From positions 186,001 through 250,000 of the forward strand of contig JADJPB010000006.1 in assembly GCA_016713445.1 (NCBI GenBank): 64,000 bases of DNA. The letters run 5' to 3'. The translations under genes and the position numbers were made by a program. Source of the DNA: Bacteroidota bacterium (GTDB lineage Bacteria; Bacteroidota; Bacteroidia; AKYH767-A; OLB10). Positions 49,800-60,767 of this stretch are shown here, piece after piece. The notes below the pieces were generated by a model. That model did no database searches, was not told the DNA's origin, and saw nothing but the letters and a program-made list of their open reading frames with translations. How positions within the stretch are numbered: the stretch's first letter is position 1; every line of letters begins with the position of its first letter.

Positions 49800-49805
49800 G
49801 GGGGG

Positions 49806-49813
49806 CAAAGATA
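49806..49813 (-). promoter_or_regulatory. Candidate -7 box for era-der
   Basis: Reads TATCTTTG on the minus strand, a full TAnnTTTG match, 6 nt before the era ATG. This would give a leaderless or nearly leaderless transcript. Confidence 0.45.
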
Positions 49814-49883
49814 AGAAATTGGGGCGTTAGGAATAAATAATCGTTTGATTATGTTTATTTTAGCAAAACAAATAGATCTTAAT

Positions 49884-51480
49884 ATGAAAAGTACTTTCTT
49901 CTAAGCTTGATAATCACTTTAGTAGTGGTAAGTAATAAAGGTTATTGTCAAAATTCATGGTCTCAAACCTACCCGACTGCTTCTCTATTTGGAGCAGAAT
50001 TAAATGATTTGTCAAGTTTGCCTGGAAATGGATTTATTGGCGTTGGTTCCATTGCTACTGACACCATTGGGAATCACGACATTTTACTTATTAGATGTGA
50101 TCAAAGTGGGAACTTACTTTGGTCCAAACAATTTAATGGAGGCAGTAATGAAGTAGGTGAATCCATTGATCCTTTTCCGACAGGAGGTTTTGTCTTTGCT
50201 TCTTCAAAATCAAACACAGCTCAAACGTCTGTTGAAATATTAATTACACGAATTGATAGTATAGGAAATATTTTATGGACGCAAAATTTTACCACCAATG
50301 GAAATGATGTGGTAAAACAATTAGTTGTTTTAGGTGATGGAAAAATTATTGTTGCTGGTTCAACGATCTTTTGTCAAAATGCTTTCACTTGTGGATTTGC
50401 AATGTTATTAGACAGTAATGGTGTTGCATTATGGAGTCGTACTTTCGAAAAAGAATCAAGCAACTATTTTTTAGATGTAATCAACACATCCGATGGTGGA
50501 TTTTTATTTTCAGGATCAACGTTCGATATTTTTACAGGTCAAAATGGATGGGCAGTTAAAACAGATTCTATGGGTATACTCACCTGGTCAAATGCATTTG
50601 ATGCTCCTTCTCTAGACATCTTTTACAAAGCCACTGAAAATTCAAATTTACAGAATTATGCTTTTGTTGGTGAAACTACCGTAGATGCAGTATCTACATC
50701 AGATGCTTTGTTACTTGTATGTGATTATACTGGAGCCTTTATACTTGCGGGTTCTGCGGGTGGACCTGAGAATGACAGGGCTACGGAATACATACTGGTA
50801 CATTCAGCAATTTTATTCTCACCGGACAAACGGAAATAGATACCTTGTTCCAAACCTATACGCAAGGACTTTCTTTAGAGGTGGATATTTCAACAGGTAA
50901 TATTAATAATGCAGTTACATTAGGGAATCGGGTTTCAAACACCATCGTTTCCTCCTCAGCCGTAGATGCTCAAGGAATGATTTTACTCGGAGGATATGGA
51001 AATCAATTCAGCGGAAATAAAAATCAAATCTTTGCAATACAAAAAAACAGCATCCCGAATACGGTATGTTTTGAAACCAGTGTTTCGCAACTTACCTCCT
51101 TATTAAGCTATTCAGATAATTTCTTAGCAGACACAGCAAGCATTGTTTTTAGCACCATGAGTTTGGGATTGAATATTGTTTCTATTGCACAAGTTGACTC
51201 TTTTGTATGCGGAACAACCTCCTTAAATGAAAACTCGAATCATTCAACCATTTCATTGTATCCAAATCCATCAAGTGGAAAATTCCAACTCAGTGGATTG
51301 AACGGAAACAATGTTTTGATTAATGTGTATGACAATATGGGAAAGATTGTATATTCGAAAAGTAACATCACCTCCGATACAATCATTGACATAACGAATC
51401 AATCGACAGGAATTTATTTAATTCAAATTACTGGAATCAATTTCAATCAATCCATTCGGTATACGTTAATCAATGATTAA
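49884..51480 (+). CDS. T9SS-sorted secreted protein with delta-60-like repeats (two frame breaks)
   Basis: About 532 aa. ATG at 49884 gives MKSTFF-LSLIITLVVVSNKGYCQ, a signal peptide recovered only by adding one T near 49900. The body has repeats of the type GNGFIGVGS, LIRCDQSGNLLWSKQF, GGFVFASSKS and DGKIIVAGST, as in bacterial propeller proteins. A second break is a missing G at about 50778-50780 (DRG|YGIHTGTFSN). The last 75 residues are a type A T9SS sorting domain (LYPNPSSGKFQLSG ... GIYLIQITG). Ligand unknown. It is divergent from era. Confidence 0.78.
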
Positions 51481-51825
51481 ACTCTTATGACTCCGAGCAT
51501 AGTTACAAAAAAACTTTTTGCTCTTTACGTCTCCGCGCCGGCAGGCAGGCCTTAGCTAGAAAATTTAGCGAAAAGAACTTTGCGTCTTTGCGCCTTTGCG
51601 AGAAAATTTAGCGAGAAGAACTCTGCGCCCTTCGCCTCGAGAAAATTAGCGTCAAATAGTTGCTGCGTAGCTCTCAGCAAGTTTTCTCGCAAAGGCGCAA
51701 AGGGCGCTAAGGCTGCGCTCAGCAAAGTTTTCTCGCAAAGGCGCAAAGGCGCAAAGGCTGCGCTACGAAAAATTTTCTTCACAAAGCCGATTGTTATTGA
51801 GACTCTAAGAAATGTAGAACAACGA
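51481..51825. repeat. Cluster of CTCGCAAAGGCGCAAAG repeats in both orientations
   Basis: Non-coding. Copies run as TTTGCGCCTTTGCGAGAAAA at about 51590 and as TTTTCTCGCAAAGGCGCAAA at about 51681 and 51728, joined by GCTAAGGCTGCGCTC-type spacers. Same family as 2.7 kb and 35.35-35.57 kb. Long open frames in this stretch come from the repetitive composition and have no family match I recognise. Confidence 0.7.
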
Positions 51826-53486
51826 TTAAAAATAATTCACTAATCCAAAGTGGATTTTTGCGGCTTTGAATTCGATGGGACTATCCTGTTGACTACCGAG
51901 TGCATAATTGAATGAAAAAATTCCGAGTTTGGTATCGAAAGTTATACCTGCACCAAATCCATAAGGCGTATCGCTTACTATTGTTTCTCTCCCTTTATTC
52001 TCAAACCATGCTTGATTAAAGAAAAGCAAGAGATAAGAATTTGTTTCCAAGATAAATCGATATTCTATTTTACCAATTCCATAGGTGGAAGCCAACAGAG
52101 ATGCTTCATCGAATCCGCGTAATGTTTTGAGTCCACCGAAGCGATACATCTCATTGCTAAAAATATTTTCACTTTCTAACCATGCGCCCAATCCACCTAT
52201 ATTAATCACGCTTCGACTAAATACGGGGATATAAAAGTCAAATTGCAATTCTGCTTTATATTGTGTGTTTTTAAGGTCGATGCTATCATAGACAACCTTA
52301 TTAATATTTGCATTCCTTTTAATTTCCCTTAGTCCTGCTCCTCCATTTAAATCTATCGCAAACCCTTTTCTTGGATTCAATCGATAATCGAGTTGTTGAA
52401 ACTGAAATCCCAATCCAAATGTATTCGTTCCTACATCTGCAAAAGCAGGCAAGGTTGTTACATTCTCATATCCTTTTGTAGAAATTAAACTACTGGTTTT
52501 TCTTCCGAGAAAAAACCGAAATGAATTATTTCCACTGATGAAATATCGAAATCCAATTTGTCGATTTAATTCCAGGAATATGGAATCTCTTTTAAATAAA
52601 GTCAGTTCACCTTCTACACCCACAGGCAATGAAAATAAAAATGGATAAGAAAATTTCACTTTTAAATCTTGGGATCTTGGCAATGGATTGCTCCAATTCA
52701 AATCGAACAACTCTGCTCTTCCAAAAGAATTTCTCGGGCACGGTCCTTTGTAAATTCAATTTCAAAGCTTCGTGCTCCCAGCAAAAATAGAATTTCTTTG
52801 AGTCGGGTTGAAACTTTTCCTAATATAGATTCATTAAAAACACTTCCAGGTTTTATTCCTAAATAATTATTCAAATAAGCCGGTGATACTTTCGCAGAAC
52901 CTTTGATGAGCGCTGTATCCAACAACACCAAATTTCCTCTGTCAACCACCAAATTAGCAGTCAACTTTCCATCATTCACTTTCAAACTATCCAATCTCAC
53001 TAACGCAAAGGGATATCCGTTATTTGTACTAAAGTTCAAAATATTTTTTGTTACTCGGGAATAAGCTTCCGGAGAAAATACTTTATCTGGATACAATCGG
53101 CCTCCGTTCGACAATAAATAATCATCCTCCTGTGCCGTTTTAATTTCAACCACTTTGTATAGGGGACCTAAAGTCCACCAAGCTACTTTTCCTTCAATTT
53201 TAGAGATGCTATCTAATCGCGCCTCTAAATATCCCGACTCATGAAACTGCGTTAAACTTTTTCGAAGCTGATTAATGATTACCAAAGAATCGATACCATT
53301 CTTGGATGATTTCACATACAATGAAAAAGCTTTTGTTAGCACATTTTTATGATTCGCCTCTATGGATCGAAAAGACAAAATTGCTTGTGCAGAACTCATC
53401 GAACACAACAAGACCATCCACGAGGATAGAATAAAACACATCATGAATATTCTTCGTTGATTAAAAAATGTATGGAATCTCTTCAT
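51826..53486 (-). CDS. Omp85/BamA-like outer-membrane protein (one frame break)
   Basis: About 553 aa from ATG at 53486 (MKRFHTFFNQRR, then a signal segment IFMMCFILSSWMVLLCSMSSAQ). The N-terminal half has POTRA-like units (VVDRGNLVLLDTALIKGSAK, GIKPGSVFNESILGK). The C-terminal half is a surface-antigen barrel with RFGGLKTLRGFDE, the Omp85 L6-like RGF motif, ending GLVNYF. One T is missing from the message (plus A4 at 52723-52726), breaking ILF|GRAELFDLNW. It is too short and too divergent to be the main BamA; a TamA-like accessory role is possible. Its ATG overlaps the ung stop (TAATG). Confidence 0.8.
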
Positions 53487-54203
53487 TACTTCATTCCATT
53501 TAGATTCCAATCGATAGGCGATTTACCTATCGATATTAAGTATTCATTCGTTTTTGAAAAATGTTTACATCCTTTAAATCCGCCACGTGCCAATGGTGAA
53601 GGATGCGGCGCTTCTAACACCAAGTGTTTGGAACGATCAATTCTTTGACCTTTCTTTTGTGCATAATTTCCCCACAATAAAAAACTATTCCATAGAGCTC
53701 TTTCGAGATTTTTTGAATTACAGCATCCGTAAATTCCTCCCACCCTTTTCCTTGATGTGAACCCGCTTCATGAGCTCTTACGGTTAACGTCGCATTCAAC
53801 AATAAAATTCCTTGATCGGCCCAGGACTCTAGGTTTCCATTTTCTGGAATCTCCACCGCAAGATCATCTTTAAGCTCCTTAAAAATATTTACTAGAGAGG
53901 GTGGTTTACGAATACCATCAGCTACAGAAAAACACAACCCATTTGCTGACCTTCACCATGATACGGATCTTGACCTATAATCACAACTTTGAGTTTCTTA
54001 AATGGAGTCTTATTAAAAGCAGTAAAAATCTTCTCTTCAGGAGGAAATATTTGCCGATTACTTTGAATTTCTTCTTCCAAAAACAACTTCAACTTAATGA
54101 AATAATCCTTATTAAACTCCTCATTAATAGCATGTTTCCAAGAATCCTCCTTCATAAATTCATCGAGCAACTCAGATTTTGATGGACGAAAGGGATTAGT
54201 CAT
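53486..54203 (-). CDS. ung: Uracil-DNA glycosylase, family 1 (two frame breaks)
   Basis: Excises uracil from DNA. About 239 aa when repaired. The water-activating motif GQDPYHGEGQQMGLCFSV, then PPSLVNIFKEL, LLLNATLTVRAHEAGSHQGK, FLLWGNYAQKKG and the DNA-intercalation loop APHPSPLARGGF are all present. One T is missing near 53938 (GQQMG|LCFS) and another in the run at plus 53679-53684 (IVF|LLWGNY). The stop TAA overlaps the start of the Omp85-like gene, so the two are translationally coupled. Confidence 0.94.
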
Positions 54204-54368
54204 GCTTCGAAATTAAATGCTTTAACGCAACACGCAGAAAAAAATGTTAAATCCATTAATATTCGAATTTTGAATAAAAAATAACAAATTAGGCTCAATT
54301 ACGTTTTATTAACCGTTAAGGGGGTATAAGATTTTAAATAAATACCAATTATCGCATAAAAAATAGTT

Positions 54369-54376
54369 TATTTTTG
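54369..54376 (+). promoter_or_regulatory. Candidate -7 box for the 41-aa lipoprotein
   Basis: TATTTTTG, a full TAnnTTTG match, 26 nt before the ATG at 54403. Confidence 0.45.
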
Positions 54377-54402
54377 CAAAACATCTGAAAATAAGAAAAG
54401 AA

Positions 54403-54528
54403 ATGCGTCAAAAATTAGCCTTCCTCATCCTTGGTGTCCTCTTTATTGCAGTAGCATCATGCAAGACCAAAGAAAGATGTCCTGCATACGGCCAACATAT
54501 TAAGGCGCAAGAGCAGCGTCCATCTTAG
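54403..54528 (+). CDS. 41-aa small lipoprotein
   Basis: MRQKLAFLILGVLFIAVASC is a lipoprotein signal peptide with lipobox VASC, leaving a mature peptide of only 22 residues, CKTKERCPAYGQHIKAQEQRPS, described here by its CPAYG motif. Similar tiny CPAYG lipoproteins occur in other Bacteroidota. It has its own promoter-like box and lies between ung (divergent) and mgtE. Function unknown. Confidence 0.6.
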   Translation: MRQKLAFLILGVLFIAVASCKTKERCPAYGQHIKAQEQRPS

Positions 54529-54888
54529 AATTGAACACACTTGTTTGAGGTTTTTTCGATCTCATTCTAATTATTCTTTTTCCTTTTCCAGCTATTTTTA
54601 TTTGCATAGTGTGATTTAATTTTTTGATAATCTTTTTCCTTCCTCTCTGTTTTCTCTGCTCTCCGCTCTCCTTCCCTGCTCCCCACTCTCTGCACTCGCT
54701 CTCCCTTCCCCTTGTTTCCCTCTATCTCATTACCTACTTTTGCCCAACTAAACTCAATCAGTCAATAGCGACTACGTCATCATTTTCGTGTCGCTATTCA
54801 TCATCCTCCATGAAAAAACAATACGTTTTTCCTTGGCTTTGAAAAAACACGAAGCATAAGATCAATAATACAAGTTTGAAAATACAGG
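54529..54888. other. Intergenic region, CT-rich tract and hairpin
   Basis: No gene seen. About 54640-54730 is strongly pyrimidine-rich on the plus strand (CTGCTCTCCGCTCTCC). AATAGCGAC and GTCGCTATT (about 54762 and 54790) can pair around a loop of about 17 nt upstream of mgtE and could be a leader structure; no known magnesium riboswitch was recognised. Confidence 0.35.
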
Positions 54889-56268
54889 ATGGAATTTGAA
54901 ATTGAAAAGCAAGAGATCGAAAGGTTGTTGAGTTTAAGCGACCACGACCAGCTGGAGGTTTTGTTAGAAAACTGGTCTCCGCAGGATCTTGCTATGCTCA
55001 TTCAAGATCTTGAACCTGCTGATCAAGCCATGATTTTTTCGGCGGTTGATCGAGAGCAGGCTTATGAAACTTTTGAATTATTAGATTTAAATGATCAAGT
55101 AGTTTTAATTGGTGTATTGCGAAATCGTCAACTTCAGTTAATTCTGAATGATATGTCGGCAGATAATCGAACCGCTTTACTGGAACAATTAGAAACCGAT
55201 CAGCTCAATAAACTTCTTACCCTCCTCACGCAAAAAGAAAGAAGAGTTGCTTTATCACTTTTAGGGTATCCAGAAGATTCCATCGGACGTTTGATGACGC
55301 CTGATTATGTTACTGTAAAAAGTAATTGGACCGTACGTGAAGCCTTGGATCATATTCGAAAAGTAGGAGAGAAAAGTGAGACCTTAGATGTGATCTACAT
55401 TGTTGATGATACCGGATATCTTATTGATGATATTCGATTAGGTGAAATTCTATTAGCGGAAGACAATACTTTAATTCATGATATTTTAGATGGTTCTTTC
55501 TCTTCTTTACTTGTAACCGATGATGAAGAGGTTGCGGTAAGAGCTTTCTCGAATACCACTCGAGTAGCGATGCCGGTAACGGATGCAGGAGGATTGCTGT
55601 TAGGAATCATCACCGTCGATGACATCTTAGAACTTGCTAAAAAAGAAGATACAGAAGATATCCAAAAATTAGGAGCGGTAGAAGCACTTGAAGATCCATA
55701 TATGGATGTGGGCATCATGGAAATGTTACGCAAACGAGCGCCTTGGTTGGTTGTACTTTTTGTTGGAGAACTTTTCACAGCATCCGCGATGGGATTCTTT
55801 GAACATGAAATTGCCAAAGCCGTTGTACTTGCATTATTTATTCCGTTAATTGTTTCCAGTGGCGGTAACAGCGGATCACAAGCATCTACGTTGATTATTC
55901 GTGCACTCGCCTTGGGTGAAATTAAAATTAGTGATTGGTGGAGAATTATGAAACGAGAATTGATCACCGGATTGATGCTCGGATTGATTTTAGGATTTCT
56001 TGGATTTGCACGCGTAGGAGCGTGGAATTTCTTTACCGACATGTACGGCGAACATTGGTTTGCTATTGGCTCAACCATTGGTTTCTCGCTTATGTTTGTA
56101 GTATTGTGGGGATCGGTGATGGGATCGATGATGCCATTGTTGTTAAAACATCTGGGTGCTGACCCTGCGACTTCGTCAGCGCCATTCATTGCAACATTAG
56201 TAGACGTTACAGGACTCCTCATTTATTTTAGTATCGCAGCCGTGTTACTCAAAGGTTCACTTCTCTAA
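54889..56268 (+). CDS. mgtE: Magnesium transporter MgtE
   Basis: 459 aa, unbroken. The N-terminal superhelical domain (about 1-130, with QDLAMLIQDLEPADQAMIFS) is followed by two CBS domains (about 135-255, RLMTPDYVTVKSNWTVREAL and VATDAGGLLLGIITVDDILE-type repeats), then five membrane helices from about 275 with SSGGNSGSQASTLIIRALA, the pore signature, and DPATSSAPFIATLVDVTGLL. MgtE is a Mg2+-gated channel of the inner membrane. Confidence 0.94.
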   Translation: MEFEIEKQEIERLLSLSDHDQLEVLLENWSPQDLAMLIQDLEPADQAMIFSAVDREQAYETFELLDLNDQVVLIGVLRNRQLQLILNDMSADNRTALLEQLETDQLNKLLTLLTQKERRVALSLLGYPEDSIGRLMTPDYVTVKSNWTVREALDHIRKVGEKSETLDVIYIVDDTGYLIDDIRLGEILLAEDNTLIHDILDGSFSSLLVTDDEEVAVRAFSNTTRVAMPVTDAGGLLLGIITVDDILELAKKEDTEDIQKLGAVEALEDPYMDVGIMEMLRKRAPWLVVLFVGELFTASAMGFFEHEIAKAVVLALFIPLIVSSGGNSGSQASTLIIRALALGEIKISDWWRIMKRELITGLMLGLILGFLGFARVGAWNFFTDMYGEHWFAIGSTIGFSLMFVVLWGSVMGSMMPLLLKHLGADPATSSAPFIATLVDVTGLLIYFSIAAVLLKGSLL

Positions 56269-56290
56269 TTTTTGTAGATGCAATTCAATC

Positions 56291-57239
56291 ATGAAAAAAT
56301 CTATTCTTCTTATTGACACATTACATCCTCGGTTTATCAATACGATTCAGGAAGCAGGAATTTCCATTCGAGAAGGATATCATTTAAGCAAGGAAGAAGT
56401 TCTACAGGAAATTCATCATCATCAAGGAATCGCTATTCGAAGTCGATTTGCTATTGATGCAGATTTTATTGAAAAAGCTACAACCCTAAAGTGCATTGGT
56501 CGGGCCGGGCGGGAATGGAAAACATTGATTTAATCGCTGCACAAAATCAAACATCATTTGTGTAAATGCACCCGAAGGAAATCGCACTGCGGTGGGAGAA
56601 CATGCATTAGGAATGTTGTTAATGCTTTTCAATAACCTCTTACGCGCCGACAAAGAAGTACGACAAGGATTTTGGAGAAGAGAAGAAAACAGAGGCGTTG
56701 AATTAGCAGGTAAAACTGTTGGCATTATCGGTTTTGGGCAGATGGGCAAATCGTTTGCAGAAAAATTGCGCGGCTTTGATGTGAAAATTTTAGCATTAGA
56801 TCCTTACATCAAAATCGACAAAAATGAATTTCCATTTGTAGAACAATGTTCCGAAAAAGTTTTTTTTGAAACTTGTGATGTAGTGAGTTTGCATATTCCA
56901 CTCACTGCAGAAACAAAGTACATGGTAAATGCCAATTGGATACAACGTTTCACAAAACCCATTTGGTTCATCAATACAGCAAGAGGAAAAAATGTAGATA
57001 CCCAAGCATTGGTAGATGGACTTAAAAGTGGAAAAATAATTGGCGCAGCTTTAGATGTACTCGAATACGAAACCCTCAGCTTCGAACACATCGACAAAGA
57101 AAATTTACCATCGCCCTTCCAAGAACTTTGTGCGATGGATCAAGTAGTACTCTCTCCACATATTGCAGGATGGACACATGAGTCGAATGAAAAGATTGCG
57201 AGAATTTTGGCGGAGAAGATGATTAAGGTTTTGATTTGA
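56291..57239 (+). CDS. D-isomer-specific 2-hydroxyacid dehydrogenase, SerA-like (two frame breaks)
   Basis: About 317 aa. An N-terminal catalytic half (ILLIDTLHPRFINTIQEAGI), then TAVGEHALGMLLMLFNNLLR, the NAD-binding loop GIIGFGQMGKSFA, the substrate/catalytic region SLHIPLTAETKYMVN, FINTARGKNVDTQALVDGL and catalytic His in LSPHIAGWTHES. Single bases are missing near 56507 (a G, CIGRAG|AGMENIDL) and near 56557 (a T, TSF|CVNAPEGNRT). There is no ACT domain. It could be 3-phosphoglycerate dehydrogenase or another 2-hydroxyacid dehydrogenase; no serC or serB neighbour is here to decide. Confidence 0.85.
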
Positions 57240-57339
57240 GTGGGAAGTTTAACCGCAGCGTTAGCAACGTTATGCAACGAACGCAGCGAATAAACTCATA
57301 AAAAATAACTGACTTTAGTGTAATACTTTAGATAAATCT

Positions 57340-58161
57340 ATGAGGGCATCAACAATTTGTTTTTTATTGTGTATAATAATGCTAAGTTCTTGTGTTTATT
57401 CACAAGGGCTTAGCAATTATTGGATAACTGGCTATGGTTTACAAACACAACCTCCAGCAGGTAATTCAAATTTAGATTTTAATCTAGGTAGTCCAAATAT
57501 TTATTTTCAACAGCGAAACCTTAATTTTATGCGAACTTCAATTTCAATGTCAGATTTTGCTGGAAATTTAATTTTTTATAGTAATGGATTTGCCATTTGC
57601 AATTCAATCAGTGATACTATGATCAATGGTAAAGGTTTTGATTCGTCATATATTTTTACAGATTACTATTTTGGTCAACCAGCAGCTCAAACCATGTTAG
57701 TAATTCCACAACCGGGAAATGATAATCGTTTTTATAATATTTTTCATGTAACCATTGATACAACTTGGGACGATGGAGTTCTCGTTTTCGAAAATGCATT
57801 AAAACTAAGGCATACCATTATAGATATGACATTAGACAGTGGACGGGGAGCTGTTACTCAGCGTGAATTACCACTTATGTACGACACCCTTTCTGCTGGA
57901 CATGTACAAGGAGTTAAACACGCCAATGGACGCGATTGGTGGGTACTAATCCCTCGTTATGCAAGAGGAGTTTTTTATTCATTTTTGGTAACTCCCGATT
58001 CTATAATGGGCCCCATAAACCAACAGCTTGGTCTAAATTTAATTGGTGCATCCATTCGCCACGTAATATTTAGTCCCGATGGAAATAAATATGCTTTGGT
58101 TGATCATCGCAATCATTTATTAATTTACGATTTTGATAGATGTACAGCAGCCAGAAGCTAA
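57340..58161 (+). pseudogene. Truncated paralogue of the secreted NGRDWWV propeller protein
   Basis: 273 aa. Signal peptide MRASTICFLLCIIMLSSCVYS, then the same order of motifs as the gene at 11981-13505: GNLIFYSNG, VIPQPGNDNRFYNIF, HANGRDWWVLIPR, FSPDGNKYALVD and YDFDRCT. The similarity stops exactly there; the next codons (AARS, stop) come from a CCAGAAGCTAAAAGCTAG repeat like that at 6079-6095. About 240 residues, including the sorting domain, are missing. It was probably cut by recombination or deletion at the repeat, or by a misassembly. Confidence 0.7.
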
Positions 58162-58171
58162 AAGCTAGCAG

Positions 58172-60614
58172 CTATTTCCCCGGTTCCAAAATCAACCTTC
58201 CACTTCGATTGGATTCGATTTCGGCACGATTCATTTTTTGCTTGCGCATTTTTCCGGAGTTGTACATATTGCTTTGATCATTGTAATAACGACTCATTAC
58301 ATTTCCGGATTGGCCTGTAGGTAAAATGCTTTTTGAACCTTCTACGTCAGCCAAGTCTAAAACAATGCGCATTGCAGGACCGTACTTCACTCGGTAAACA
58401 CCATCGCGTTTAAATCAAATCCCATTTGATTGATGACTTCTTGTCCACCCGGAACCGGAAACGGACCGACGTTAAACATTAAGTTAAATGGTTTCTTCAT
58501 GCCGATAGGATGCTTATGTTCTAACATATGTACTCGCCCCCACTCCCAGGAATCGGTGTTTTTGCCCAACTGCGCCACCAAATCCGCTACCGTTTTGTCG
58601 AAAGCTTTTTCAAAAATAATATTGCGAGATTCTTTAACGTCGATTGTATTTACATCGTTCCACCATACGGAAGAATCGTTCTGAACAAAAGAGGTAACGC
58701 TATTTTTCAACGCATGAGTCGACAAGAGCAGTTTGAAATTCTCTGCTCCCAACTCATCTTCCATCGCCATCTGCAAAACATAATACAACAACTTATAATA
58801 AATTGTGGGTGCTTGATTACGAAGTTGATGTTCACCATCCCACATCAAAAGAATTTTTGTTGCATTGGTATGGGCTGCACTTTTTTGTTTAACTTCTGAA
58901 CGAATAGAATTCAAAATGTTTGAAGCAATTTTAGGTGTTGCTAAAGAACGAGCATCTAAGCTGATTCGATGTAAATCTTCAATGGAAAAAATATTCTTTT
59001 CCTCGAACAATTTATTGATTCGAACCGCTCTATCATCGGGTGTATAATAACCTGGATAAAATCCTTGTCCCGGTGTGGAATCAGGTTGATTATTCGCGCT
59101 GTAAACAAATCCGGACGGTGGATTTACAGATTGTGGGTTGCTACCAAAATCAAGATATCCGGTAGGATCTAAGTTGTATTTCGAACCATCTAAAAGTAAA
59201 ACCGGATTCACTCCATGCGCTCGTTTCATCAATCGGCCTGCAGCCCACCATGCGATATTTCCTTCTTTATCGCCATACATCACATTCAATCCTGGAGAAA
59301 TCAATTGAGAAACGCCATGTTGAAATTCATCCATACTTTTAGCATGATTCATTTCGTAGGTAACTTGCATGAGATTATTCGCAAATTTTAAATGAGTCCA
59401 CCACATGGAAACAGCATTCTCCGTAACCTGTTTCCACTCTGGCATTACCCGATGTACTAATGGTCCGTGACGGCTACTCATTACCGTGAGTGGAACATCA
59501 CCTTCTCCTTTCACTTGAATATATTTTTTGACTGATTTAAGAACCTGCCATTTTCCATCCGACCAATACTTCGTGGAGTCTCCAGGCTTTAATCGTTCCG
59601 AATAAAAATCAAGATCATCATTTTCAAACATTGTTAAACCCCAAGCCATTTCTCGAGTATGTCCGATAGCTGCGAAAGGAAAACCCGCTAAGAAATTTCC
59701 ATAAAAACTAAATCCAGGATACTCCAAATGTGCTTCATACCAAACGGAAGGTTGAGAAAATCCGATATGTGTATCATTTCCAAACAACACCTTCCCGGAC
59801 TGAGATTTGGCAGGAGAAATCACCCATCCATTACTTCCCGTAAAAGGGGAGATGGGAATTTTATCAAGAACAGTATTTACAGTATTTAATGCACTCAACT
59901 TATTATTACGAATTGAATCAACGGGCAATTTCGTAGAATCGGAAAGTGCAAAATAATTTGGAATCGTTAATGTACTATCTAAATGTGAAGTAATAATATC
60001 TTTGAAATAAGCAGACCCTAATTTTTGTTGAACAAATGACATGAGCGGATCTGTACGAAAGGCCATTGCAAAATTAAATGCCATGTATTCAGTAGAGAGA
60101 TACATATCAGAAACTGAAAAATCCTTTTGACTATGCCCAGCATAACGAACTCCACGGGAGTACTTCCTGTATTTATAAAATGATTGATTCCTTTAAGATA
60201 AGCTTTTGCAGCTTTTTGATACGGCAAGGAATCTTCTGACATAAACTTGCTCGCGGCTGCATTGGCATGCTCTTGAAACCCCAATGTTTTGAAAAACGCA
60301 TCCACCTTAATAAAATCCACCCCAAAAATTTCTGAAAGTTGTCCAGACGCAACACGCTTCGTCATTTCCATTTGAAAAAGCCGATCCTGTGCATGTACAA
60401 ATCCTAAAGCGAAGTAAGCATCGGTTTCACTTTCCGCATAGATGTGAGGAACGCCATAATAATCATAGATCACCTCCACCTCATTACTGAGTCCAGGCAT
60501 TTTAATGCTTCCATTATAATGTGGCTTCTGAGAAGCTAAATAAATTAAAACAACTACAATTCCCGAAAGGATTAATACAATAAGGCTATAAAATATTTTT
60601 CGCAATATTTTCAT
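58172..60614 (-). CDS. Penicillin acylase family (Ntn-hydrolase) protein (two frame breaks)
   Basis: About 814 aa. An N-terminal hydrophobic segment MKILRKIFYSLIVLILSGIV anchors or exports the precursor. The alpha-chain region has EVIYDYYGVPHIYAESETDA and LGFVHAQDRLFQMEM. The autocatalytic beta-chain start is at GSNGWV, whose Ser is the nucleophile, followed by HIGFSQPSVWYEAH, YGDKEGNIAWWAAGR and FVYSANNQP. Breaks: a G missing near 60135-60137 (VMLG|HSQKDF) and a C missing near 58406 (FDLN|RDGVYRV). Members hydrolyse amides such as beta-lactam side chains or acyl-homoserine lactones; the substrate here is not known. Confidence 0.9.
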
Positions 60615-60622
60615 GGATGTGA

Positions 60623-60630
60623 CAAATTTA
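60623..60630 (-). promoter_or_regulatory. Candidate -7 box for the penicillin acylase gene
   Basis: Reads TAAATTTG on the minus strand, a full TAnnTTTG match, 8 nt before the ATG at 60614. Confidence 0.45.
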
Positions 60631-60717
60631 CGATTTGCAATCCATCATTTACTCCCAAATCACAAAATCTTCTAAAATAAAATGGATTTAAATATGAAAA
60701 GATCAGGACAAAAAAAA

Positions 60718-60749
60718 CCGGGTGTTGTTTTTTTGAAAACGACACCCGG
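60718..60749 (-). terminator. Terminator of the metalloprotease gene
   Basis: CCGGGTGTTGTTTT/AAAACGACACCCGG stem, 18 nt after the stop at 60768, followed in the minus direction by a run of T residues (plus A8 at 60710-60717). Confidence 0.88.
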
Positions 60750-60767
60750 AATATCTCATTGGAAATT

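Noticed and set aside
51552..51843. Short open frames in the CGCAAAGG repeat cluster
   Set aside because: Low-complexity translation of a dispersed non-coding repeat, present on both strands.
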